Shown: positions 9,525 to 18,280, numbered from the stretch's first letter. The stretch is 56,390 nt of DNA from an uncultured Clostridium sp. (GCA_900547035.1 URFM01000019.1:1-56390), one strand, 5' to 3'. The notes: a model not told the origin generated them from the letters alone. Numbers and translations are program-made.

Positions 9525-9568
9525 AACGCGGTTCGGAAATTATTCCGAATCCGTTGCGTCTTTTTTTA
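9525..9568 (+). terminator. Rho-independent terminator of the ABC importer/MBL cluster
   Basis: An imperfect stem pairs AACGCGGTTCGGAA (9525-9538) with TTCCGAATCCGTTGCG (9543-9558), followed by a run of T from 9561. It lies 20 bases after the MBL gene stop. Confidence 0.8.
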
Positions 9569-9639
9569 TTTTCCGATATACTGGTGAGGACTGAGGAGCA
9601 ATGACGCCAGATACAGGATAAGGGAAGGATGGGACGGAA

Positions 9640-10563
9640 ATGGAGCTGTTTGATTTGCACTGCGATACCCTGGTGAACTACCAGGAGGAGGGGAAGGATT
9701 TCTTAAGCGAGGGGACCATGTTCTCCTTAAGGAACCTCCCCCTGTTTCATCGGCTGTGCCAGACCATGGCGATTTTTGTACCGGATACGGTGAGAGGGCC
9801 GGAAGCGGAAGCATATTTTGACCGGAATTGCGCTTATTTTAAGACACTGTTAAAAAAGCAGGGGGATTTGGCCGCCCAGGCCCGCTCCGGGGAGGAGATC
9901 GAGCGGATTACAGGGGAGGGAAAATGCGCCCTGATTCTCTCCGCCGAGAGCGGCGCCTGCCTGGGCGGCAGACTGGAGCGGGTGGAGGAGCTGTATCAGG
10001 AAGGCGTCCGTTTCCTGGGCCTGGTGTGGAACGGGGAAAATGAGCTGGGAAGCGGACACAATACCAAAAAAGGGCTGACGGATTTTGGCATCCGGGTCAT
10101 CCGCCGGATGGAGCAGCTCCGCATGGTGGCGGACGTCTCCCATCTCAACGACCGGGGCTTTGACATGGTATGCGAGGTGAGCAGCCGCCCCTTTGTGGCC
10201 ACCCACTCCAATCTGCGCTCCGTGGCCAGTCATGTGCGGAACCTGACGGAAGAGCAGTTTCAGGAGATTGTCAGGAGAAAGGGTCTGGTAGGGCTGAATC
10301 TTTACCGGAACTTTTTAAGTGACGAAGGGAAAGGGGACCTGGAGGCCCTCTGCCGCCATGTGTACCGGATGCTGGAGCTTGGGGGCGAGGATGTGATTGC
10401 CTGCGGAAGCGATTTTGACGGGGCGGAGATCGACCAGAGTCTTGCCGGGCCGGAGAAGTTTGCCGCCGCCGCGGAGTACCTGATGGAGCGGAAAATCCCC
10501 GAGAAGGCGGTAAAAAAGATGTTTTTTACCAACAGCCTGGAGTTCTGCAGGAGAAACTTTTGA
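9640..10563 (+). CDS. Membrane-dipeptidase-family (M19) zinc dipeptidase
   Basis: Hydrolyses dipeptides, often with a D-residue, in the renal-dipeptidase family. The N-terminal metal motif DLHCDT, the conserved GLVWNGENELG, the VADVSHLND segment, the ATHSN motif and GSDFDG near the C-terminus are all present. The 307-aa length is normal and there is no signal peptide, so it is cytoplasmic. The ATG at 9640 follows a purine-rich stretch (GGAAGGATGGGACGG). It follows a terminator and is 40 bases before the cysteine-cluster gene, probably in one transcript. Likely role is peptide turnover. Confidence 0.9.
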   Translation: MELFDLHCDTLVNYQEEGKDFLSEGTMFSLRNLPLFHRLCQTMAIFVPDTVRGPEAEAYFDRNCAYFKTLLKKQGDLAAQARSGEEIERITGEGKCALILSAESGACLGGRLERVEELYQEGVRFLGLVWNGENELGSGHNTKKGLTDFGIRVIRRMEQLRMVADVSHLNDRGFDMVCEVSSRPFVATHSNLRSVASHVRNLTEEQFQEIVRRKGLVGLNLYRNFLSDEGKGDLEALCRHVYRMLELGGEDVIACGSDFDGAEIDQSLAGPEKFAAAAEYLMERKIPEKAVKKMFFTNSLEFCRRNF

Positions 10564-10603
10564 GAAACCGTTCGGACATCTGAGCGGAGATAAGGAGGCA
10601 GCG

Positions 10604-11254
10604 ATGGAGCGGAATGTTTCCATGGATGAGATTTCCGACGGAAAACTCTATGGATTAAATGATATGGTGCGGGCGGACTGCGGCGGCTGCAAGGGCTGCA
10701 GCTCCTGCTGCAAGGGCATGGGAGAGTCGGTGGTGCTGGACCCCCTGGATCTGCACCGACTGAGCATTGGACTGGGGGAGACACCGGAGAAAATCGCGGG
10801 AAGCGTTCTGGATTTTCACATGGAGAAAGGACTGATTTTTCCCTGCCTGAAGATGGCGGGGGAGGAGGAAGCCTGCATCTTTTTAAATGAACAGGGGCGC
10901 TGCCGTATCCATCCCTTCAGGCCGGGATTCTGCCGGATGTTCCCCCTGGGCCGTTTCTATGAGGATGGGGGATTTAAGTACTTCCTTCAGGTCCACGAAT
11001 GTCCCATGGAGCCAAAGATAAAGGTCAAGGTCCGCAAGTGGATTGACACTCCGGACCTAAAGGAGTATGAGGCCTTTGTGCTGCTGTGGCACGATTTTTA
11101 CAAAGAGCTCCAGGGCAGGCTGGACAGCCAGGAGAAGGCGAAAACAGCCAGCCTTTATGTGCTCCGGGAATTTTATCTGAAGCCCTACCCTCCGGACCGG
11201 TTTTATGAGGAGTTTAAGGAGCGGGTGAAGACGGCGGGGACTCGGCTTCCCTAG
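10604..11254 (+). CDS. YkgJ-family cysteine-cluster protein (UPF0153-like)
   Basis: 216 aa with the CxxCxxCxxCC cluster (C26, C29, C32, C35, C36) and later conserved cysteines in FPCLKM, GRCRIHPFRPGFCRMFP and VHECP. The family is thought to bind a metal or Fe-S centre and its biochemical role is poorly defined. RBS AAGGAGG lies just before the ATG. Its last 41 bases overlap the end of the convergent DUF2079 gene, and no terminator is visible between them. Confidence 0.85.
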   Translation: MERNVSMDEISDGKLYGLNDMVRADCGGCKGCSSCCKGMGESVVLDPLDLHRLSIGLGETPEKIAGSVLDFHMEKGLIFPCLKMAGEEEACIFLNEQGRCRIHPFRPGFCRMFPLGRFYEDGGFKYFLQVHECPMEPKIKVKVRKWIDTPDLKEYEAFVLLWHDFYKELQGRLDSQEKAKTASLYVLREFYLKPYPPDRFYEEFKERVKTAGTRLP

Positions 11255-12680
11255 CCGGGGCCGCGAAAAGGGCCACGTACCCCTGAACGCTTCCTGCCAG
11301 CTGCCAGCCGGTTTTGCGGTAATAATCCAGGAGCAGGGGAAGGTCCCGCTCGTATCCGGGACGCAGGTCCAAAACCACGTAATCCACCGGATGGCGGCTT
11401 TTGGATACGTAGATTTCATCCCGCATGGACAGCTGGGGGATGAAAAAGGTGGAGGAGCGCACCCGTGCCTCCTGAGGAATTTCAGACAGCAGCTCCCGGG
11501 CCTCCTGGGCCTTGGGAGCATTTTTTTCCCACAGGTCCAGATAGCGGGTTTTGGTGGAGCCCACCGTCAGTACCAAAGCCACGGCGCAGAAGAGGCCGCT
11601 TCCCAGAAAAAGGGAACGCAGCTGCCTGAAAATGGGCAGCTTCAAATCCCGGAAGTTGACCATGGCCAGGTAGAAGAGGAGAGCCCCGGAGCCGTAGGTG
11701 TACTGGAAAAAGATGGAGTGCTGATACTTGTAATTAGACATCAGATTAATCAGTACAAAGGGGATGAGGAGCACCCATTTTCCAAGACGCAGGCTCATAA
11801 GGGGGAGGAAGCCCAGGGGCAGCAGCATCTGCAGGAGAAAGAGGATTTTGTCCGGCGTCAGGATTTGGGCCAGCACATAGGCTGGGTCCACCAGGATGGT
11901 CTTGAACATGCTCAGGAGGCCGTAGGATTCATCGGATATGTAGCTGTCAAAGCGGTTAATCATGGCTCCGTCCCCGAAGCGGTCCAGGAACCAGACGGCG
12001 GCGGTAAAATAAAGGCAAGAGAATAGGAAAACAGCCCCGCCCCACAGGTGCTGTCTTTTTTCCAGAAAAAGGTACAGGCCGATACAGGCGGCGTACACCG
12101 GTGCGTCCTCCTTGACCAGGAGAATCAGAAGGGCGAAAAAGCCCATGGTTTTGTAACGTCCCGATTCCAGCCAGTACATGGTCCAGAGAATCAGAACGGA
12201 GAGGAATTTATTTTCATGAAAATCGTAAAAACAGCCGCCCATAAAGGCAGGGTAGCAGATGTACATCAGGCCGAATACAAGGACAGGCCCCGGACCGAGA
12301 TTCATGTTCCGGCCAAGAAGACATAAGGGAATGACGCCGCTGACCACCAGAAGCGCCTGGAACAACAGCAGCGTTTCCGGCCTGGGAACCAGCTTGTAAA
12401 AGGGCAGCAGCAGGTAGAAGATGGGGGATAAGTGAACGGCAAAATGGCTTAAAAGGCCGTCCCGCTCGCAGGTGGTCAAGGGCTGCAGGCACTGGTCCAT
12501 ATAGTAGTACATCTGGGAAAAGATGCCGAAATCGTAGGCGGAGGAATAGTTCAGCCGGTACCGGAGAATGGTAAGGCCGGCGGTAAAAAGAAGCCACAAA
12601 ATAGCGGCGGCGCCAAGAATCAGCCCCACCAGAATCCAAATCCGTCTCCGGGAGACGGAAAAAGTCAGTCCCCCGCTCAT
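11214..12680 (-). CDS. DUF2079 polytopic membrane protein
   Basis: A 488-aa protein with about ten hydrophobic segments and an extracytoplasmic-looking C-terminal region. It carries the DUF2079-type motif around YDFGIFSQMYYYM (N-terminal third) and the CFYDFHENKF loop. The family resembles GT-C glycosyltransferases in layout, but its function is unknown. I place the start at the ATG at 12680, which overlaps the upstream gene's stop as ATGA and is preceded by AGGAGG; a GTG at 12719 is an in-frame alternative. The last ~13 codons are read on the opposite strand of the YkgJ gene. Confidence 0.8.
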   Translation of the reverse strand: MSGGLTFSVSRRRIWILVGLILGAAAILWLLFTAGLTILRYRLNYSSAYDFGIFSQMYYYMDQCLQPLTTCERDGLLSHFAVHLSPIFYLLLPFYKLVPRPETLLLFQALLVVSGVIPLCLLGRNMNLGPGPVLVFGLMYICYPAFMGGCFYDFHENKFLSVLILWTMYWLESGRYKTMGFFALLILLVKEDAPVYAACIGLYLFLEKRQHLWGGAVFLFSCLYFTAAVWFLDRFGDGAMINRFDSYISDESYGLLSMFKTILVDPAYVLAQILTPDKILFLLQMLLPLGFLPLMSLRLGKWVLLIPFVLINLMSNYKYQHSIFFQYTYGSGALLFYLAMVNFRDLKLPIFRQLRSLFLGSGLFCAVALVLTVGSTKTRYLDLWEKNAPKAQEARELLSEIPQEARVRSSTFFIPQLSMRDEIYVSKSRHPVDYVVLDLRPGYERDLPLLLDYYRKTGWQLAGSVQGYVALFAAPAREAESPPSSPAP

Positions 12681-12940
12681 ATAATCCCCACGCCTCCTGC
12701 CAGCAGAACGGCCAGACACAGACCGGCACAGGGAGCCAGGGAGGAAATCAGCTTCTTACCCCTGAGATTTAAGGCGGAGGGAATACCGCTCAGCAGATAG
12801 AAAAACAGCCAGACCAGAAGAAAGTTCCTCAGAGAAATCCGGCGGACATATTCCAGGGTCAGGAAGGAATGGGGGCTGAAAACCATATAAAGCAGATTGG
12901 TAAAAATCCAGCTGGCAAAAAGCCGAAGCAGGGGGCTCAT
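12677..12940 (-). CDS. Small membrane protein of unknown function
   Basis: An 87-aa hydrophobic protein with about three membrane segments (RLFASWIFTNLLYMVF, FLLVWLFFYLLSGIP, APCAGLCLAVLLAG). I do not recognise the family. The ATG at 12940 has GGAG seven bases upstream; an in-frame ATG at 12958 lacks a clear RBS. The stop overlaps the start of the DUF2079 gene as ATGA, so the two are translationally coupled and probably work together in the envelope. Confidence 0.7.
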   Translation of the reverse strand: MSPLLRLFASWIFTNLLYMVFSPHSFLTLEYVRRISLRNFLLVWLFFYLLSGIPSALNLRGKKLISSLAPCAGLCLAVLLAGGVGII

Positions 12941-13102
12941 GGGAAAACTCCTTTCCATAAAGTTAAACTCTGTCTGTAATATATAGTAGCGAAGGCGCCT
13001 CCAAATGTAAAGAAGGCCGGAGAACTGTAAGAAAAATTAAAAAAATATTAATCAATCATTCAGACGGCGGAATTTTCGCGGAATTTTCCATCAGAAAGGG
13101 GC

Positions 13103-13131
13103 TTTACGGAGGGAAAAACGGATGATAGAAT
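13103..13131 (+). promoter_or_regulatory. Sigma-A-type promoter of the cyclophilin gene
   Basis: TTTACG (13103-13108), a 17-base spacer and TAGAAT (13126-13131). Initiation would fall near 13138-13140, which is where the repeat shared with the groES downstream region begins. The -35 box matches the consensus at four of six positions. Confidence 0.5.
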
Positions 13132-13139
13132 ATGGGGGA

Positions 13140-13218
13140 AACAGTTCGGAACGGCGGGAAAACGGGGGCAGAAACCGACGTTAAGCTCGCTTATCAGTAT
13201 GTTTCTGCCCCCGTTTTC
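13140..13218 (+). repeat. Structured repeat, copy A, in the cyclophilin leader
   Basis: Bases 13140-13193 align without gaps to 56337-56390 (about 84% identity). Copy A forms a perfect 18-bp inverted repeat, GAAAACGGGGGCAGAAAC (13158-13175) with its complement at 13201-13218. A second small palindrome, TAAGC-TC-GCTTA (13182-13193), lies in the loop. There is no T run after the stem, so it is not an ordinary terminator. It occupies most of the otherwise geneless 310 bases between 12959 and 13268. It could be a folded 5' leader or a small palindromic mobile repeat. Confidence 0.75.
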
Positions 13219-13268
13219 ACATCGGATATTCTGAAATGAGCGATAAATAATAAAAGGAGATACAACGC

Positions 13269-13997
13269 ATGAAAAAATGGATGTACATATGGATGGCGGC
13301 TCTGTTGATTACCGGTTCTGTGGCCGGATGTTCCGGACAGAGTGAAAGCCAGACGGAGACAACTGCCGCAGCCAGCGAAACTTCCGGCAGCCAGACGGAG
13401 GCCCCCCGGACCACGGCGGCTCAGAGCAGTTTGGCCCAGGAGACGGAAAGCGAAGGGGAGACCGATGAGGCAGAAGAGGAGGAGCCGGTGGAACTTGTGA
13501 GCGGACGCCATCACGTGGTCATCAACATGGAGGATTACGAGCCCATTACGGTGGAGATTTACGCGGACGAGGCTCCCATCACGGCCACCAACTTCCTGAA
13601 GCTGGCGGGAGAGGGATTTTACGACGGCCTGACCTTCCACCGGATTATCAGCGGATTTATGATTCAGGGCGGGGACCCTCTGGGCAACGGCATGGGCGGC
13701 TCGGAGGAGACCATCAAGGGCGAGTTCGCATCCAACGGGGTGGAGAATCCCTTAAGCCATACCAGAGGCGCGATCTCCATGGCCCGCTCCCAGTTCCCGG
13801 ACAGCGCCAGCTCCCAGTTTTTCATTGTCCATGAGGACAGCACCTACCTGGACGGGGATTACGCCGTATTCGGATATGTAACCGAGGGCATGGAGACGGT
13901 GGACGCCATCTGTGAGGATACTCCGGTGGAGGATGGCAACGGAACGGTAGCGCCGGAGAACCAGCCGGTAATTGAGAGCATAGAGGTTATCGACTGA
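13269..13997 (+). CDS. Cyclophilin-type peptidyl-prolyl cis-trans isomerase, lipoprotein
   Basis: Catalyses proline isomerisation in exported proteins. The 242-aa chain starts with a lipoprotein signal ending in SVAGC, then a Thr/Glu/Ser-rich linker to about residue 75, then a single cyclophilin domain (TFHRIISGFMIQGGD, ISMAR, SSQFFIVHED, YAVFGYVTEGM). It should be anchored to the outer face of the membrane and help fold secreted proteins. AGGAG lies before the ATG. The leader is the structured repeat at 13140-13218, another copy of which follows groES. Confidence 0.93.
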   Translation: MKKWMYIWMAALLITGSVAGCSGQSESQTETTAAASETSGSQTEAPRTTAAQSSLAQETESEGETDEAEEEEPVELVSGRHHVVINMEDYEPITVEIYADEAPITATNFLKLAGEGFYDGLTFHRIISGFMIQGGDPLGNGMGGSEETIKGEFASNGVENPLSHTRGAISMARSQFPDSASSQFFIVHEDSTYLDGDYAVFGYVTEGMETVDAICEDTPVEDGNGTVAPENQPVIESIEVID

Positions 13998-14017
13998 CCG
14001 GGACTGCAGCATAAATT

Positions 14018-14054
14018 TTGCAAAGTTGGGGGGAAGAAAAGCTTTGCAAGGAGG
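14018..14054 (+). promoter_or_regulatory. Hairpin abutting the ribosome binding site of the MATE gene
   Basis: TTGCAAAG (14018-14025) pairs perfectly with CTTTGCAA (14042-14049). The last two bases of the right arm are the first two of the AAGGAGG ribosome binding site (14048-14054). Folding could slightly restrict initiation. The stem is short and this may be fortuitous. Confidence 0.35.
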
Positions 14055-14064
14055 ACGAAACACA

Positions 14065-15504
14065 ATGGCTAAGACAGCCGTAAAAGACATGACCCAGGGA
14101 AGGCCCCTTCCGCTGATCCTGGGATTTTACATCCCCATGCTCTTCGGGCTTTTATTTCAGCAGCTCTACAACATGGCGGATACGATTATTGTGGGAAGAT
14201 GCCTGGGGGTAAACGCTCTGGCGGGGGTAGGCTCTACCAGTTCCATCAGTTTTATGATTATCGGCTTCTGCCAGGGAGTGTGCAGCGGATTTGCCATTCC
14301 CGTGGCCCAGAAGTTCGGCGAGCGAAATGAGAGGGCTCTGCGACGGTTTGTGGCTAACAGCGGGTGGCTGGCTGTGGGATTTTCCGCGGTGATGACAGTA
14401 GCGGTCTGCCTGCTCTGCCGTCAGATTCTGGTGTGGATGAACACGCCGGTAGATATTTTCCAGGACGCCTACGATTACATTTTCGTGATTTTTCTGGGAA
14501 TCCCGGCGACCTATCTCTACAACCTGCTTTCCGGCATTATCCGCTCCCTGGGAGACAGCACCACGCCCCTTTTGTTCCTGCTGTTTTCTTCATTGCTGAA
14601 TGTGGGACTGGATTTTTTCGCCATTCTGGTACTGGATATGGGCGTTGCGGGAGCAGGATGGGCAACTATTCTCTCACAGGCAATCTCCGGTATTCTCTGC
14701 TTGATTTACATGAGAAAGAAGTTCCGGATTCTGAAAATGGAGGGAGACGAGTGGAAGCCCAGCCGCAGCCATATGGCCATTCTCTGCGGGATGGGGATTC
14801 CCATGGGACTTCAGTACTCCATCACCGCCATCGGAAGCGTGATTCTGCAGACCGCGGTAAATGGCCTGGGCGCCCTGGCAGTGGCGGCGGTTTCGGCGGG
14901 AAATAAGCTGATTCTCTTTTTCTGCTGCCCCTTTGACGCCCTGGGAGCCACCATCGCCACCTATGGAGGGCAGAACGTGGGAGCCAAAAAGCTGGGACGA
15001 ATCCGGGAGGGCATGCACGTATGCGCCTTCTTGGGCATCGCCTACTCCATCGTGATTCTGGCGGTACTTTATGTGTCGGGAGATTCCATCGGCCTTCTGT
15101 TTCTGGATCAGAGTCAGACGGAGATTTTAAAGCTGACCCGTCAGTTCCTTCTGGGGAATGCTCTTTTATTCATTCCTCTGGTCTATGTCAACGTGCTGCG
15201 GTTTCTGATTCAGGGTTTGGGCTATTCCAAGCTGGCCATTCTGGCGGGAGTCTGCGAGATGTTCGCCAGGTCTTTTATGGGATTTGTGATGGTCCCGGCT
15301 CTGGGATATATCGCGGTGTGCTTTGCCAGCCCGGCGGCCTGGGTGGCGGCGGACCTTTTCCTGGTTCCGGCTTATCTGCATGTGATGAAGGATTTGGAGA
15401 AGCTTTTTGGAAAAGAAGAGGAAATGAAAGAAGTTTCTATGAAAAAAGTTCCTAAGCGTTCCTTCAGCTATTTTTTTAAAAAGAGGACTTGGAAAACCTC
15501 GTAA
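14065..15504 (+). CDS. MATE-family efflux transporter
   Basis: A 479-aa, 12-helix antiporter that exports drugs or cationic metabolites using a sodium or proton gradient. Family marks are PMLFGLLFQQLYNMADTIIV at the start of helix 1, GVNALAGVG, and the repeat of this layout in the second half (GMGIPMGLQYSITAIGS, FDALGATIATYGGQNVGA). I use the ATG at 14065, which follows AAGGAGG; the open frame continues to a TTG at 14026 with no RBS. The gene lies 67 bases after the cyclophilin gene. A promoter for the next operon is embedded in its 3' end. Confidence 0.92.
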   Translation: MAKTAVKDMTQGRPLPLILGFYIPMLFGLLFQQLYNMADTIIVGRCLGVNALAGVGSTSSISFMIIGFCQGVCSGFAIPVAQKFGERNERALRRFVANSGWLAVGFSAVMTVAVCLLCRQILVWMNTPVDIFQDAYDYIFVIFLGIPATYLYNLLSGIIRSLGDSTTPLLFLLFSSLLNVGLDFFAILVLDMGVAGAGWATILSQAISGILCLIYMRKKFRILKMEGDEWKPSRSHMAILCGMGIPMGLQYSITAIGSVILQTAVNGLGALAVAAVSAGNKLILFFCCPFDALGATIATYGGQNVGAKKLGRIREGMHVCAFLGIAYSIVILAVLYVSGDSIGLLFLDQSQTEILKLTRQFLLGNALLFIPLVYVNVLRFLIQGLGYSKLAILAGVCEMFARSFMGFVMVPALGYIAVCFASPAAWVAADLFLVPAYLHVMKDLEKLFGKEEEMKEVSMKKVPKRSFSYFFKKRTWKTS

Positions 15505-15517
15505 ACTGTGGTATACT
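15489..15517 (+). promoter_or_regulatory. Promoter of the amino acid ABC operon
   Basis: TTGGAA (15489-15494), 17-base spacer, TATACT (15512-15517). The -35 lies inside the last codons of the MATE gene. Transcripts would start near 15524 and run through the hairpin at 15570-15603 before reaching the receptor gene. Confidence 0.6.
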
Positions 15518-15569
15518 GAGCACACTAAGCATAAAAGCAGAGTTCAGGAAATCGTGGTGACAATGGGGT

Positions 15570-15603
15570 CACACCTGGTTTTCAGGTGTGATTTTTTCTT
15601 TTG
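15570..15603 (+). terminator. Terminator, possibly an attenuator in the amino acid ABC leader
   Basis: TCACACCTG and CAGGTGTGA form a perfect 9-bp stem followed by TTTTTTCTTTT. It lies after the MATE stop, which it could serve. It is also about 50 bases downstream of the promoter at 15489-15517. An upstream GTGAC (in GTGGTGACAATGGGGTCAC) can pair with GTCAC, whose last four bases are in the left arm, so an alternative fold exists. Confidence 0.65.
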
Positions 15604-15696
15604 CCAGGAGTATTTTGTGGTTTTCCGGCTTCGCATTCGTCCGGAAGCTGGGCCTGAGCAGCTGCTGAAGAATTACAAAATGAGGAGAGAAGAGTT

Positions 15697-16608
15697 ATGA
15701 AAATGAGTGCGAAGAAAGTCATGAGCCTGGCTCTGGCCGGACTGCTGTCCGTATCTTTGATGGCCTGCTCCGGTTCCGGAAGCGCTGCGGAGACCCGGGC
15801 GGAGGCAGAGGCCGCCGGAGATACCCAGGCGGCGGCAGAGGGTGAGGATTCCGGTGAGAAGAAGGTTTTAAGAGTCGCTATGGAGTGCGCTTACGCTCCC
15901 TACAACTGGACCCAGCCCGATGATTCCAACGGAGCTGTTCCTATTTCCGAGAGCAATGAGTACGCTTACGGCTATGATGTAATGATGGCCAAAAAGATTT
16001 GTGAAGAATTAAACTATGATCTTGAAATCGTTCGTCTGGACTGGGATTCCCTGATTCCCGCCCTGCAGTCCGATCAGGTGGACTGCGTTATCGCCGGTCA
16101 GTCCATCACCTCCGAGCGTCTTCAGGCAGTGGATTTCAGCGTACCCTATTACTATGCGACTATCGTGACCCTGACAAAGAAGGACAGCCCCTATGCCAGC
16201 GCTGCCAGCGTGGCAGACTTAAAGGGAGCTACCTGTACCTCCCAGCAGAGCACCATTTGGTATGATGTGTGCTTGCCTCAGATCGAGGACGCCAACATTC
16301 TGTCTGCTACTGCCAGCGCCCCGGATATGCTGATGTCCCTGGATGCGGATAAGTGCGATATTGTGGTAACGGACCAGCCTACCGGAAAGGGCGCTTTGGT
16401 TGCTTATCCTGATTTCGTGATGCTGGAGTTTGGCGGCGGCGAGAATGATTTCCAGGTAAGCGATGAGGAGATTAACATCGGAATTTCCATGAAGAAGGGA
16501 AATACGGAGCTGAAGGAAGCCATTGACAGCGTTCTGTCCACTATGACGGAAGAGGACTTTTCCGCGATGATGGATGAGGCGATCGCAGCTCAGCCCCTTT
16601 CCAACTAA
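15697..16608 (+). CDS. Polar amino acid ABC transporter substrate-binding lipoprotein
   Basis: Receptor of a PAAT-family amino acid importer, 303 aa. The signal peptide ends in the lipobox SLMAC; an Ala/Glu-rich linker follows. The mature domain has the SBP_bac_3 pattern: VAMECAYAPYNW, GYDVMMAKKICEELNYDLEIV, DSLIPALQSDQVDCVIAGQS and SERLQAVDFSVPYY. The likely ligand is a polar amino acid, but the exact one cannot be told. GGAGAGAAG precedes the ATG. A stable hairpin follows the gene, which may favour higher receptor than permease levels. Confidence 0.92.
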   Translation: MKMSAKKVMSLALAGLLSVSLMACSGSGSAAETRAEAEAAGDTQAAAEGEDSGEKKVLRVAMECAYAPYNWTQPDDSNGAVPISESNEYAYGYDVMMAKKICEELNYDLEIVRLDWDSLIPALQSDQVDCVIAGQSITSERLQAVDFSVPYYYATIVTLTKKDSPYASAASVADLKGATCTSQQSTIWYDVCLPQIEDANILSATASAPDMLMSLDADKCDIVVTDQPTGKGALVAYPDFVMLEFGGGENDFQVSDEEINIGISMKKGNTELKEAIDSVLSTMTEEDFSAMMDEAIAAQPLSN

Positions 16609-16617
16609 ATTTTGCGG

Positions 16618-16647
16618 GGGCGCAGGCCGGATATGAGGACTGCGCCC
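16618..16647 (+). other. Intercistronic hairpin between receptor and permease genes
   Basis: GGGCGCAG (16618-16625) pairs perfectly with CTGCGCCC (16640-16647) and no T run follows. Such hairpins commonly stabilise the upstream receptor message in binding-protein operons; that role here is inference. Confidence 0.5.
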
Positions 16648-16681
16648 TTAAGTGTGTCAGGTAAGTGAGGAGAGAAAAACT

Positions 16682-17476
16682 ATGCCAACAGATTTTTTCG
16701 GCAGAGTAGCGGAAGTTTTTAACCGCTATGGTATGTCCATGCTTCAGGGGGCCGGCCTGAGTATGGTGATCGCTCTGGTGGGAACGGCAGTGGGATGCCT
16801 GATCGGTTTTGCCGTAGGCATTGTCCAGACCATTCCTTCCCAGAAAGGAGATAATCCGGTAAAGCGCCTGGTATTGTGGGTGATTAAGGCGATTTTGAAC
16901 GTGTATGTGGAAGTATTCCGCGGTACGCCCATGATGGCTCAGGCCATGTTCATTTACTTTGGTCTCTTCCCTCTTCTGGGAATTAACATGTCCATGCGGG
17001 GGACGGCCTATTTTATCCTTTCCATCAATACAGGAGCCTATATGGCAGAGACAGTCCGGGGCGGCATTTTGTCGATTGATCCGGGACAGACGGAGGGAGC
17101 CAAGTCTATCGGCATGACTCATGTGCAGACTATGCTTTATGTCATCCTTCCCCAGGCTCTGCGCAATATTATGCCGCAGATCGGCAACAATCTGATTATC
17201 AACATTAAGGACAGCTGCGTCCTTTCTGTAATCGGCATTGCGGAGCTCCTTTACAAAACCAAGGCGGCTGCCGGCGCTCTGTATATGAATTTTGAGGCCT
17301 ATACCATTGCCATGATCATGTATTTCATCATGACCTTTACCTGCTCCAGGATTCTGCGGCTGCTGGAAGACCGGATGGACGGACAGGACAATTACGATCT
17401 GGCCACGACGGATACGCTGGCCTTCACCAGCGGGCTGTACCGTTATTCCGAGGATAAAAAGGAGGATAAAGAATAA
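16682..17476 (+). CDS. Polar amino acid ABC transporter permease
   Basis: 264 aa, about five membrane helices, the HisM/GlnP type. The family marks are [18 protein letters not shown], the EAA-like loop [25 protein letters not shown], and [22 protein letters not shown]. The ATG at 16682 follows GGAGAG; the reading frame also extends to an ATG-lacking upstream part at 16652. The stop overlaps the ATPase start by one base (TAATG). Only one permease gene is present, so the channel is probably a homodimer. Confidence 0.92.
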   Translation: MPTDFFGRVAEVFNRYGMSMLQGAGLSMVIALVGTAVGCLIGFAVGIVQTIPSQKGDNPVKRLVLWVIKAILNVYVEVFRGTPMMAQAMFIYFGLFPLLGINMSMRGTAYFILSINTGAYMAETVRGGILSIDPGQTEGAKSIGMTHVQTMLYVILPQALRNIMPQIGNNLIINIKDSCVLSVIGIAELLYKTKAAAGALYMNFEAYTIAMIMYFIMTFTCSRILRLLEDRMDGQDNYDLATTDTLAFTSGLYRYSEDKKEDKE

Positions 17477-18216
17477 TGGGAGAGACAATTCTGCAAATCC
17501 GCCATCTGAGCAAAGCCTTCGGAAGCAATCTGGTTTTGAAGGACATTGATTTTTCTGTCAGTACTGGAGATGTGACCTGTATTATCGGGGCTTCCGGCTC
17601 CGGAAAATCTACCCTGCTTCGGTGCCTGAATATTCTGGAAACGCCAACTACCGGAGAGATTCTCTACCACGGAACGAATATTGTGGGGGGAAAGGTAAAC
17701 GCTCCGGCTTACCGGGCTAAGGTGGGCATGGTATTTCAGAGTTTTAACTTGTTCAACAATATGAACGTGCTGGAAAACTGTATGATCGGACAGGTGAAGG
17801 TATTAAAGAAGAACAAGGAAGATGCCAAGAAGAACGCCATGCAGTATCTGGAGAAGGTAGGTATGGCCCCCTATATCAACGCGAAGCCCAGACAGCTGTC
17901 CGGCGGCCAGAAGCAGCGGGTGGCTATCGCCAGGGCCCTGGCTATGGAGCCGGAGCTGCTGCTGTTCGATGAGCCCACTTCCGCCCTGGATCCCCAGATG
18001 GTAGGAGAGGTGCTGGAGGTTATGCGCAACCTGGCGAAAGAGGGTCTGACCATGATTATCGTAACACATGAGATGGCCTTTGCCAGAGACGTGTCCAGCC
18101 ATGTGGTTTTTATGGCAGGAGGCGTCATTGCGGAAGAAGGAACTCCACGGGAGATCTTTGAAAATCCCCAGAATCAGCTGACCAGAGAATTCCTGGGGCG
18201 GTTTATGAGAGGATAG
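17476..18216 (+). CDS. Polar amino acid ABC transporter ATP-binding protein (GlnQ-like)
   Basis: The 246-aa ATPase of the importer. It shows Walker A (GASGSGKST), Q-loop ([11 protein letters not shown]), signature LSGGQKQR, Walker B ([13 protein letters not shown]) and the switch His ([13 protein letters not shown]). Length and motifs are typical of the GlnQ/HisP group. It is the last gene of the operon begun at 15697 and is followed by a strong terminator. Confidence 0.94.
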   Translation: MGETILQIRHLSKAFGSNLVLKDIDFSVSTGDVTCIIGASGSGKSTLLRCLNILETPTTGEILYHGTNIVGGKVNAPAYRAKVGMVFQSFNLFNNMNVLENCMIGQVKVLKKNKEDAKKNAMQYLEKVGMAPYINAKPRQLSGGQKQRVAIARALAMEPELLLFDEPTSALDPQMVGEVLEVMRNLAKEGLTMIIVTHEMAFARDVSSHVVFMAGGVIAEEGTPREIFENPQNQLTREFLGRFMRG

Positions 18217-18234
18217 GTTCATAAAGAGGAGAGA

Positions 18235-18280
18235 AAAAGCCTTTCAGGCAGGATGAACACCTGCCCGGAAGGCTTTTTTG
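18235..18280 (+). terminator. Rho-independent terminator of the amino acid ABC operon
   Basis: The stem pairs AAAGCCTTTCAGGCAGG with CCTGCCCGGAAGGCTTT with one small mismatch, followed by a T run ending at 18280. It lies 20 bases after the ATPase stop. Confidence 0.88.
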
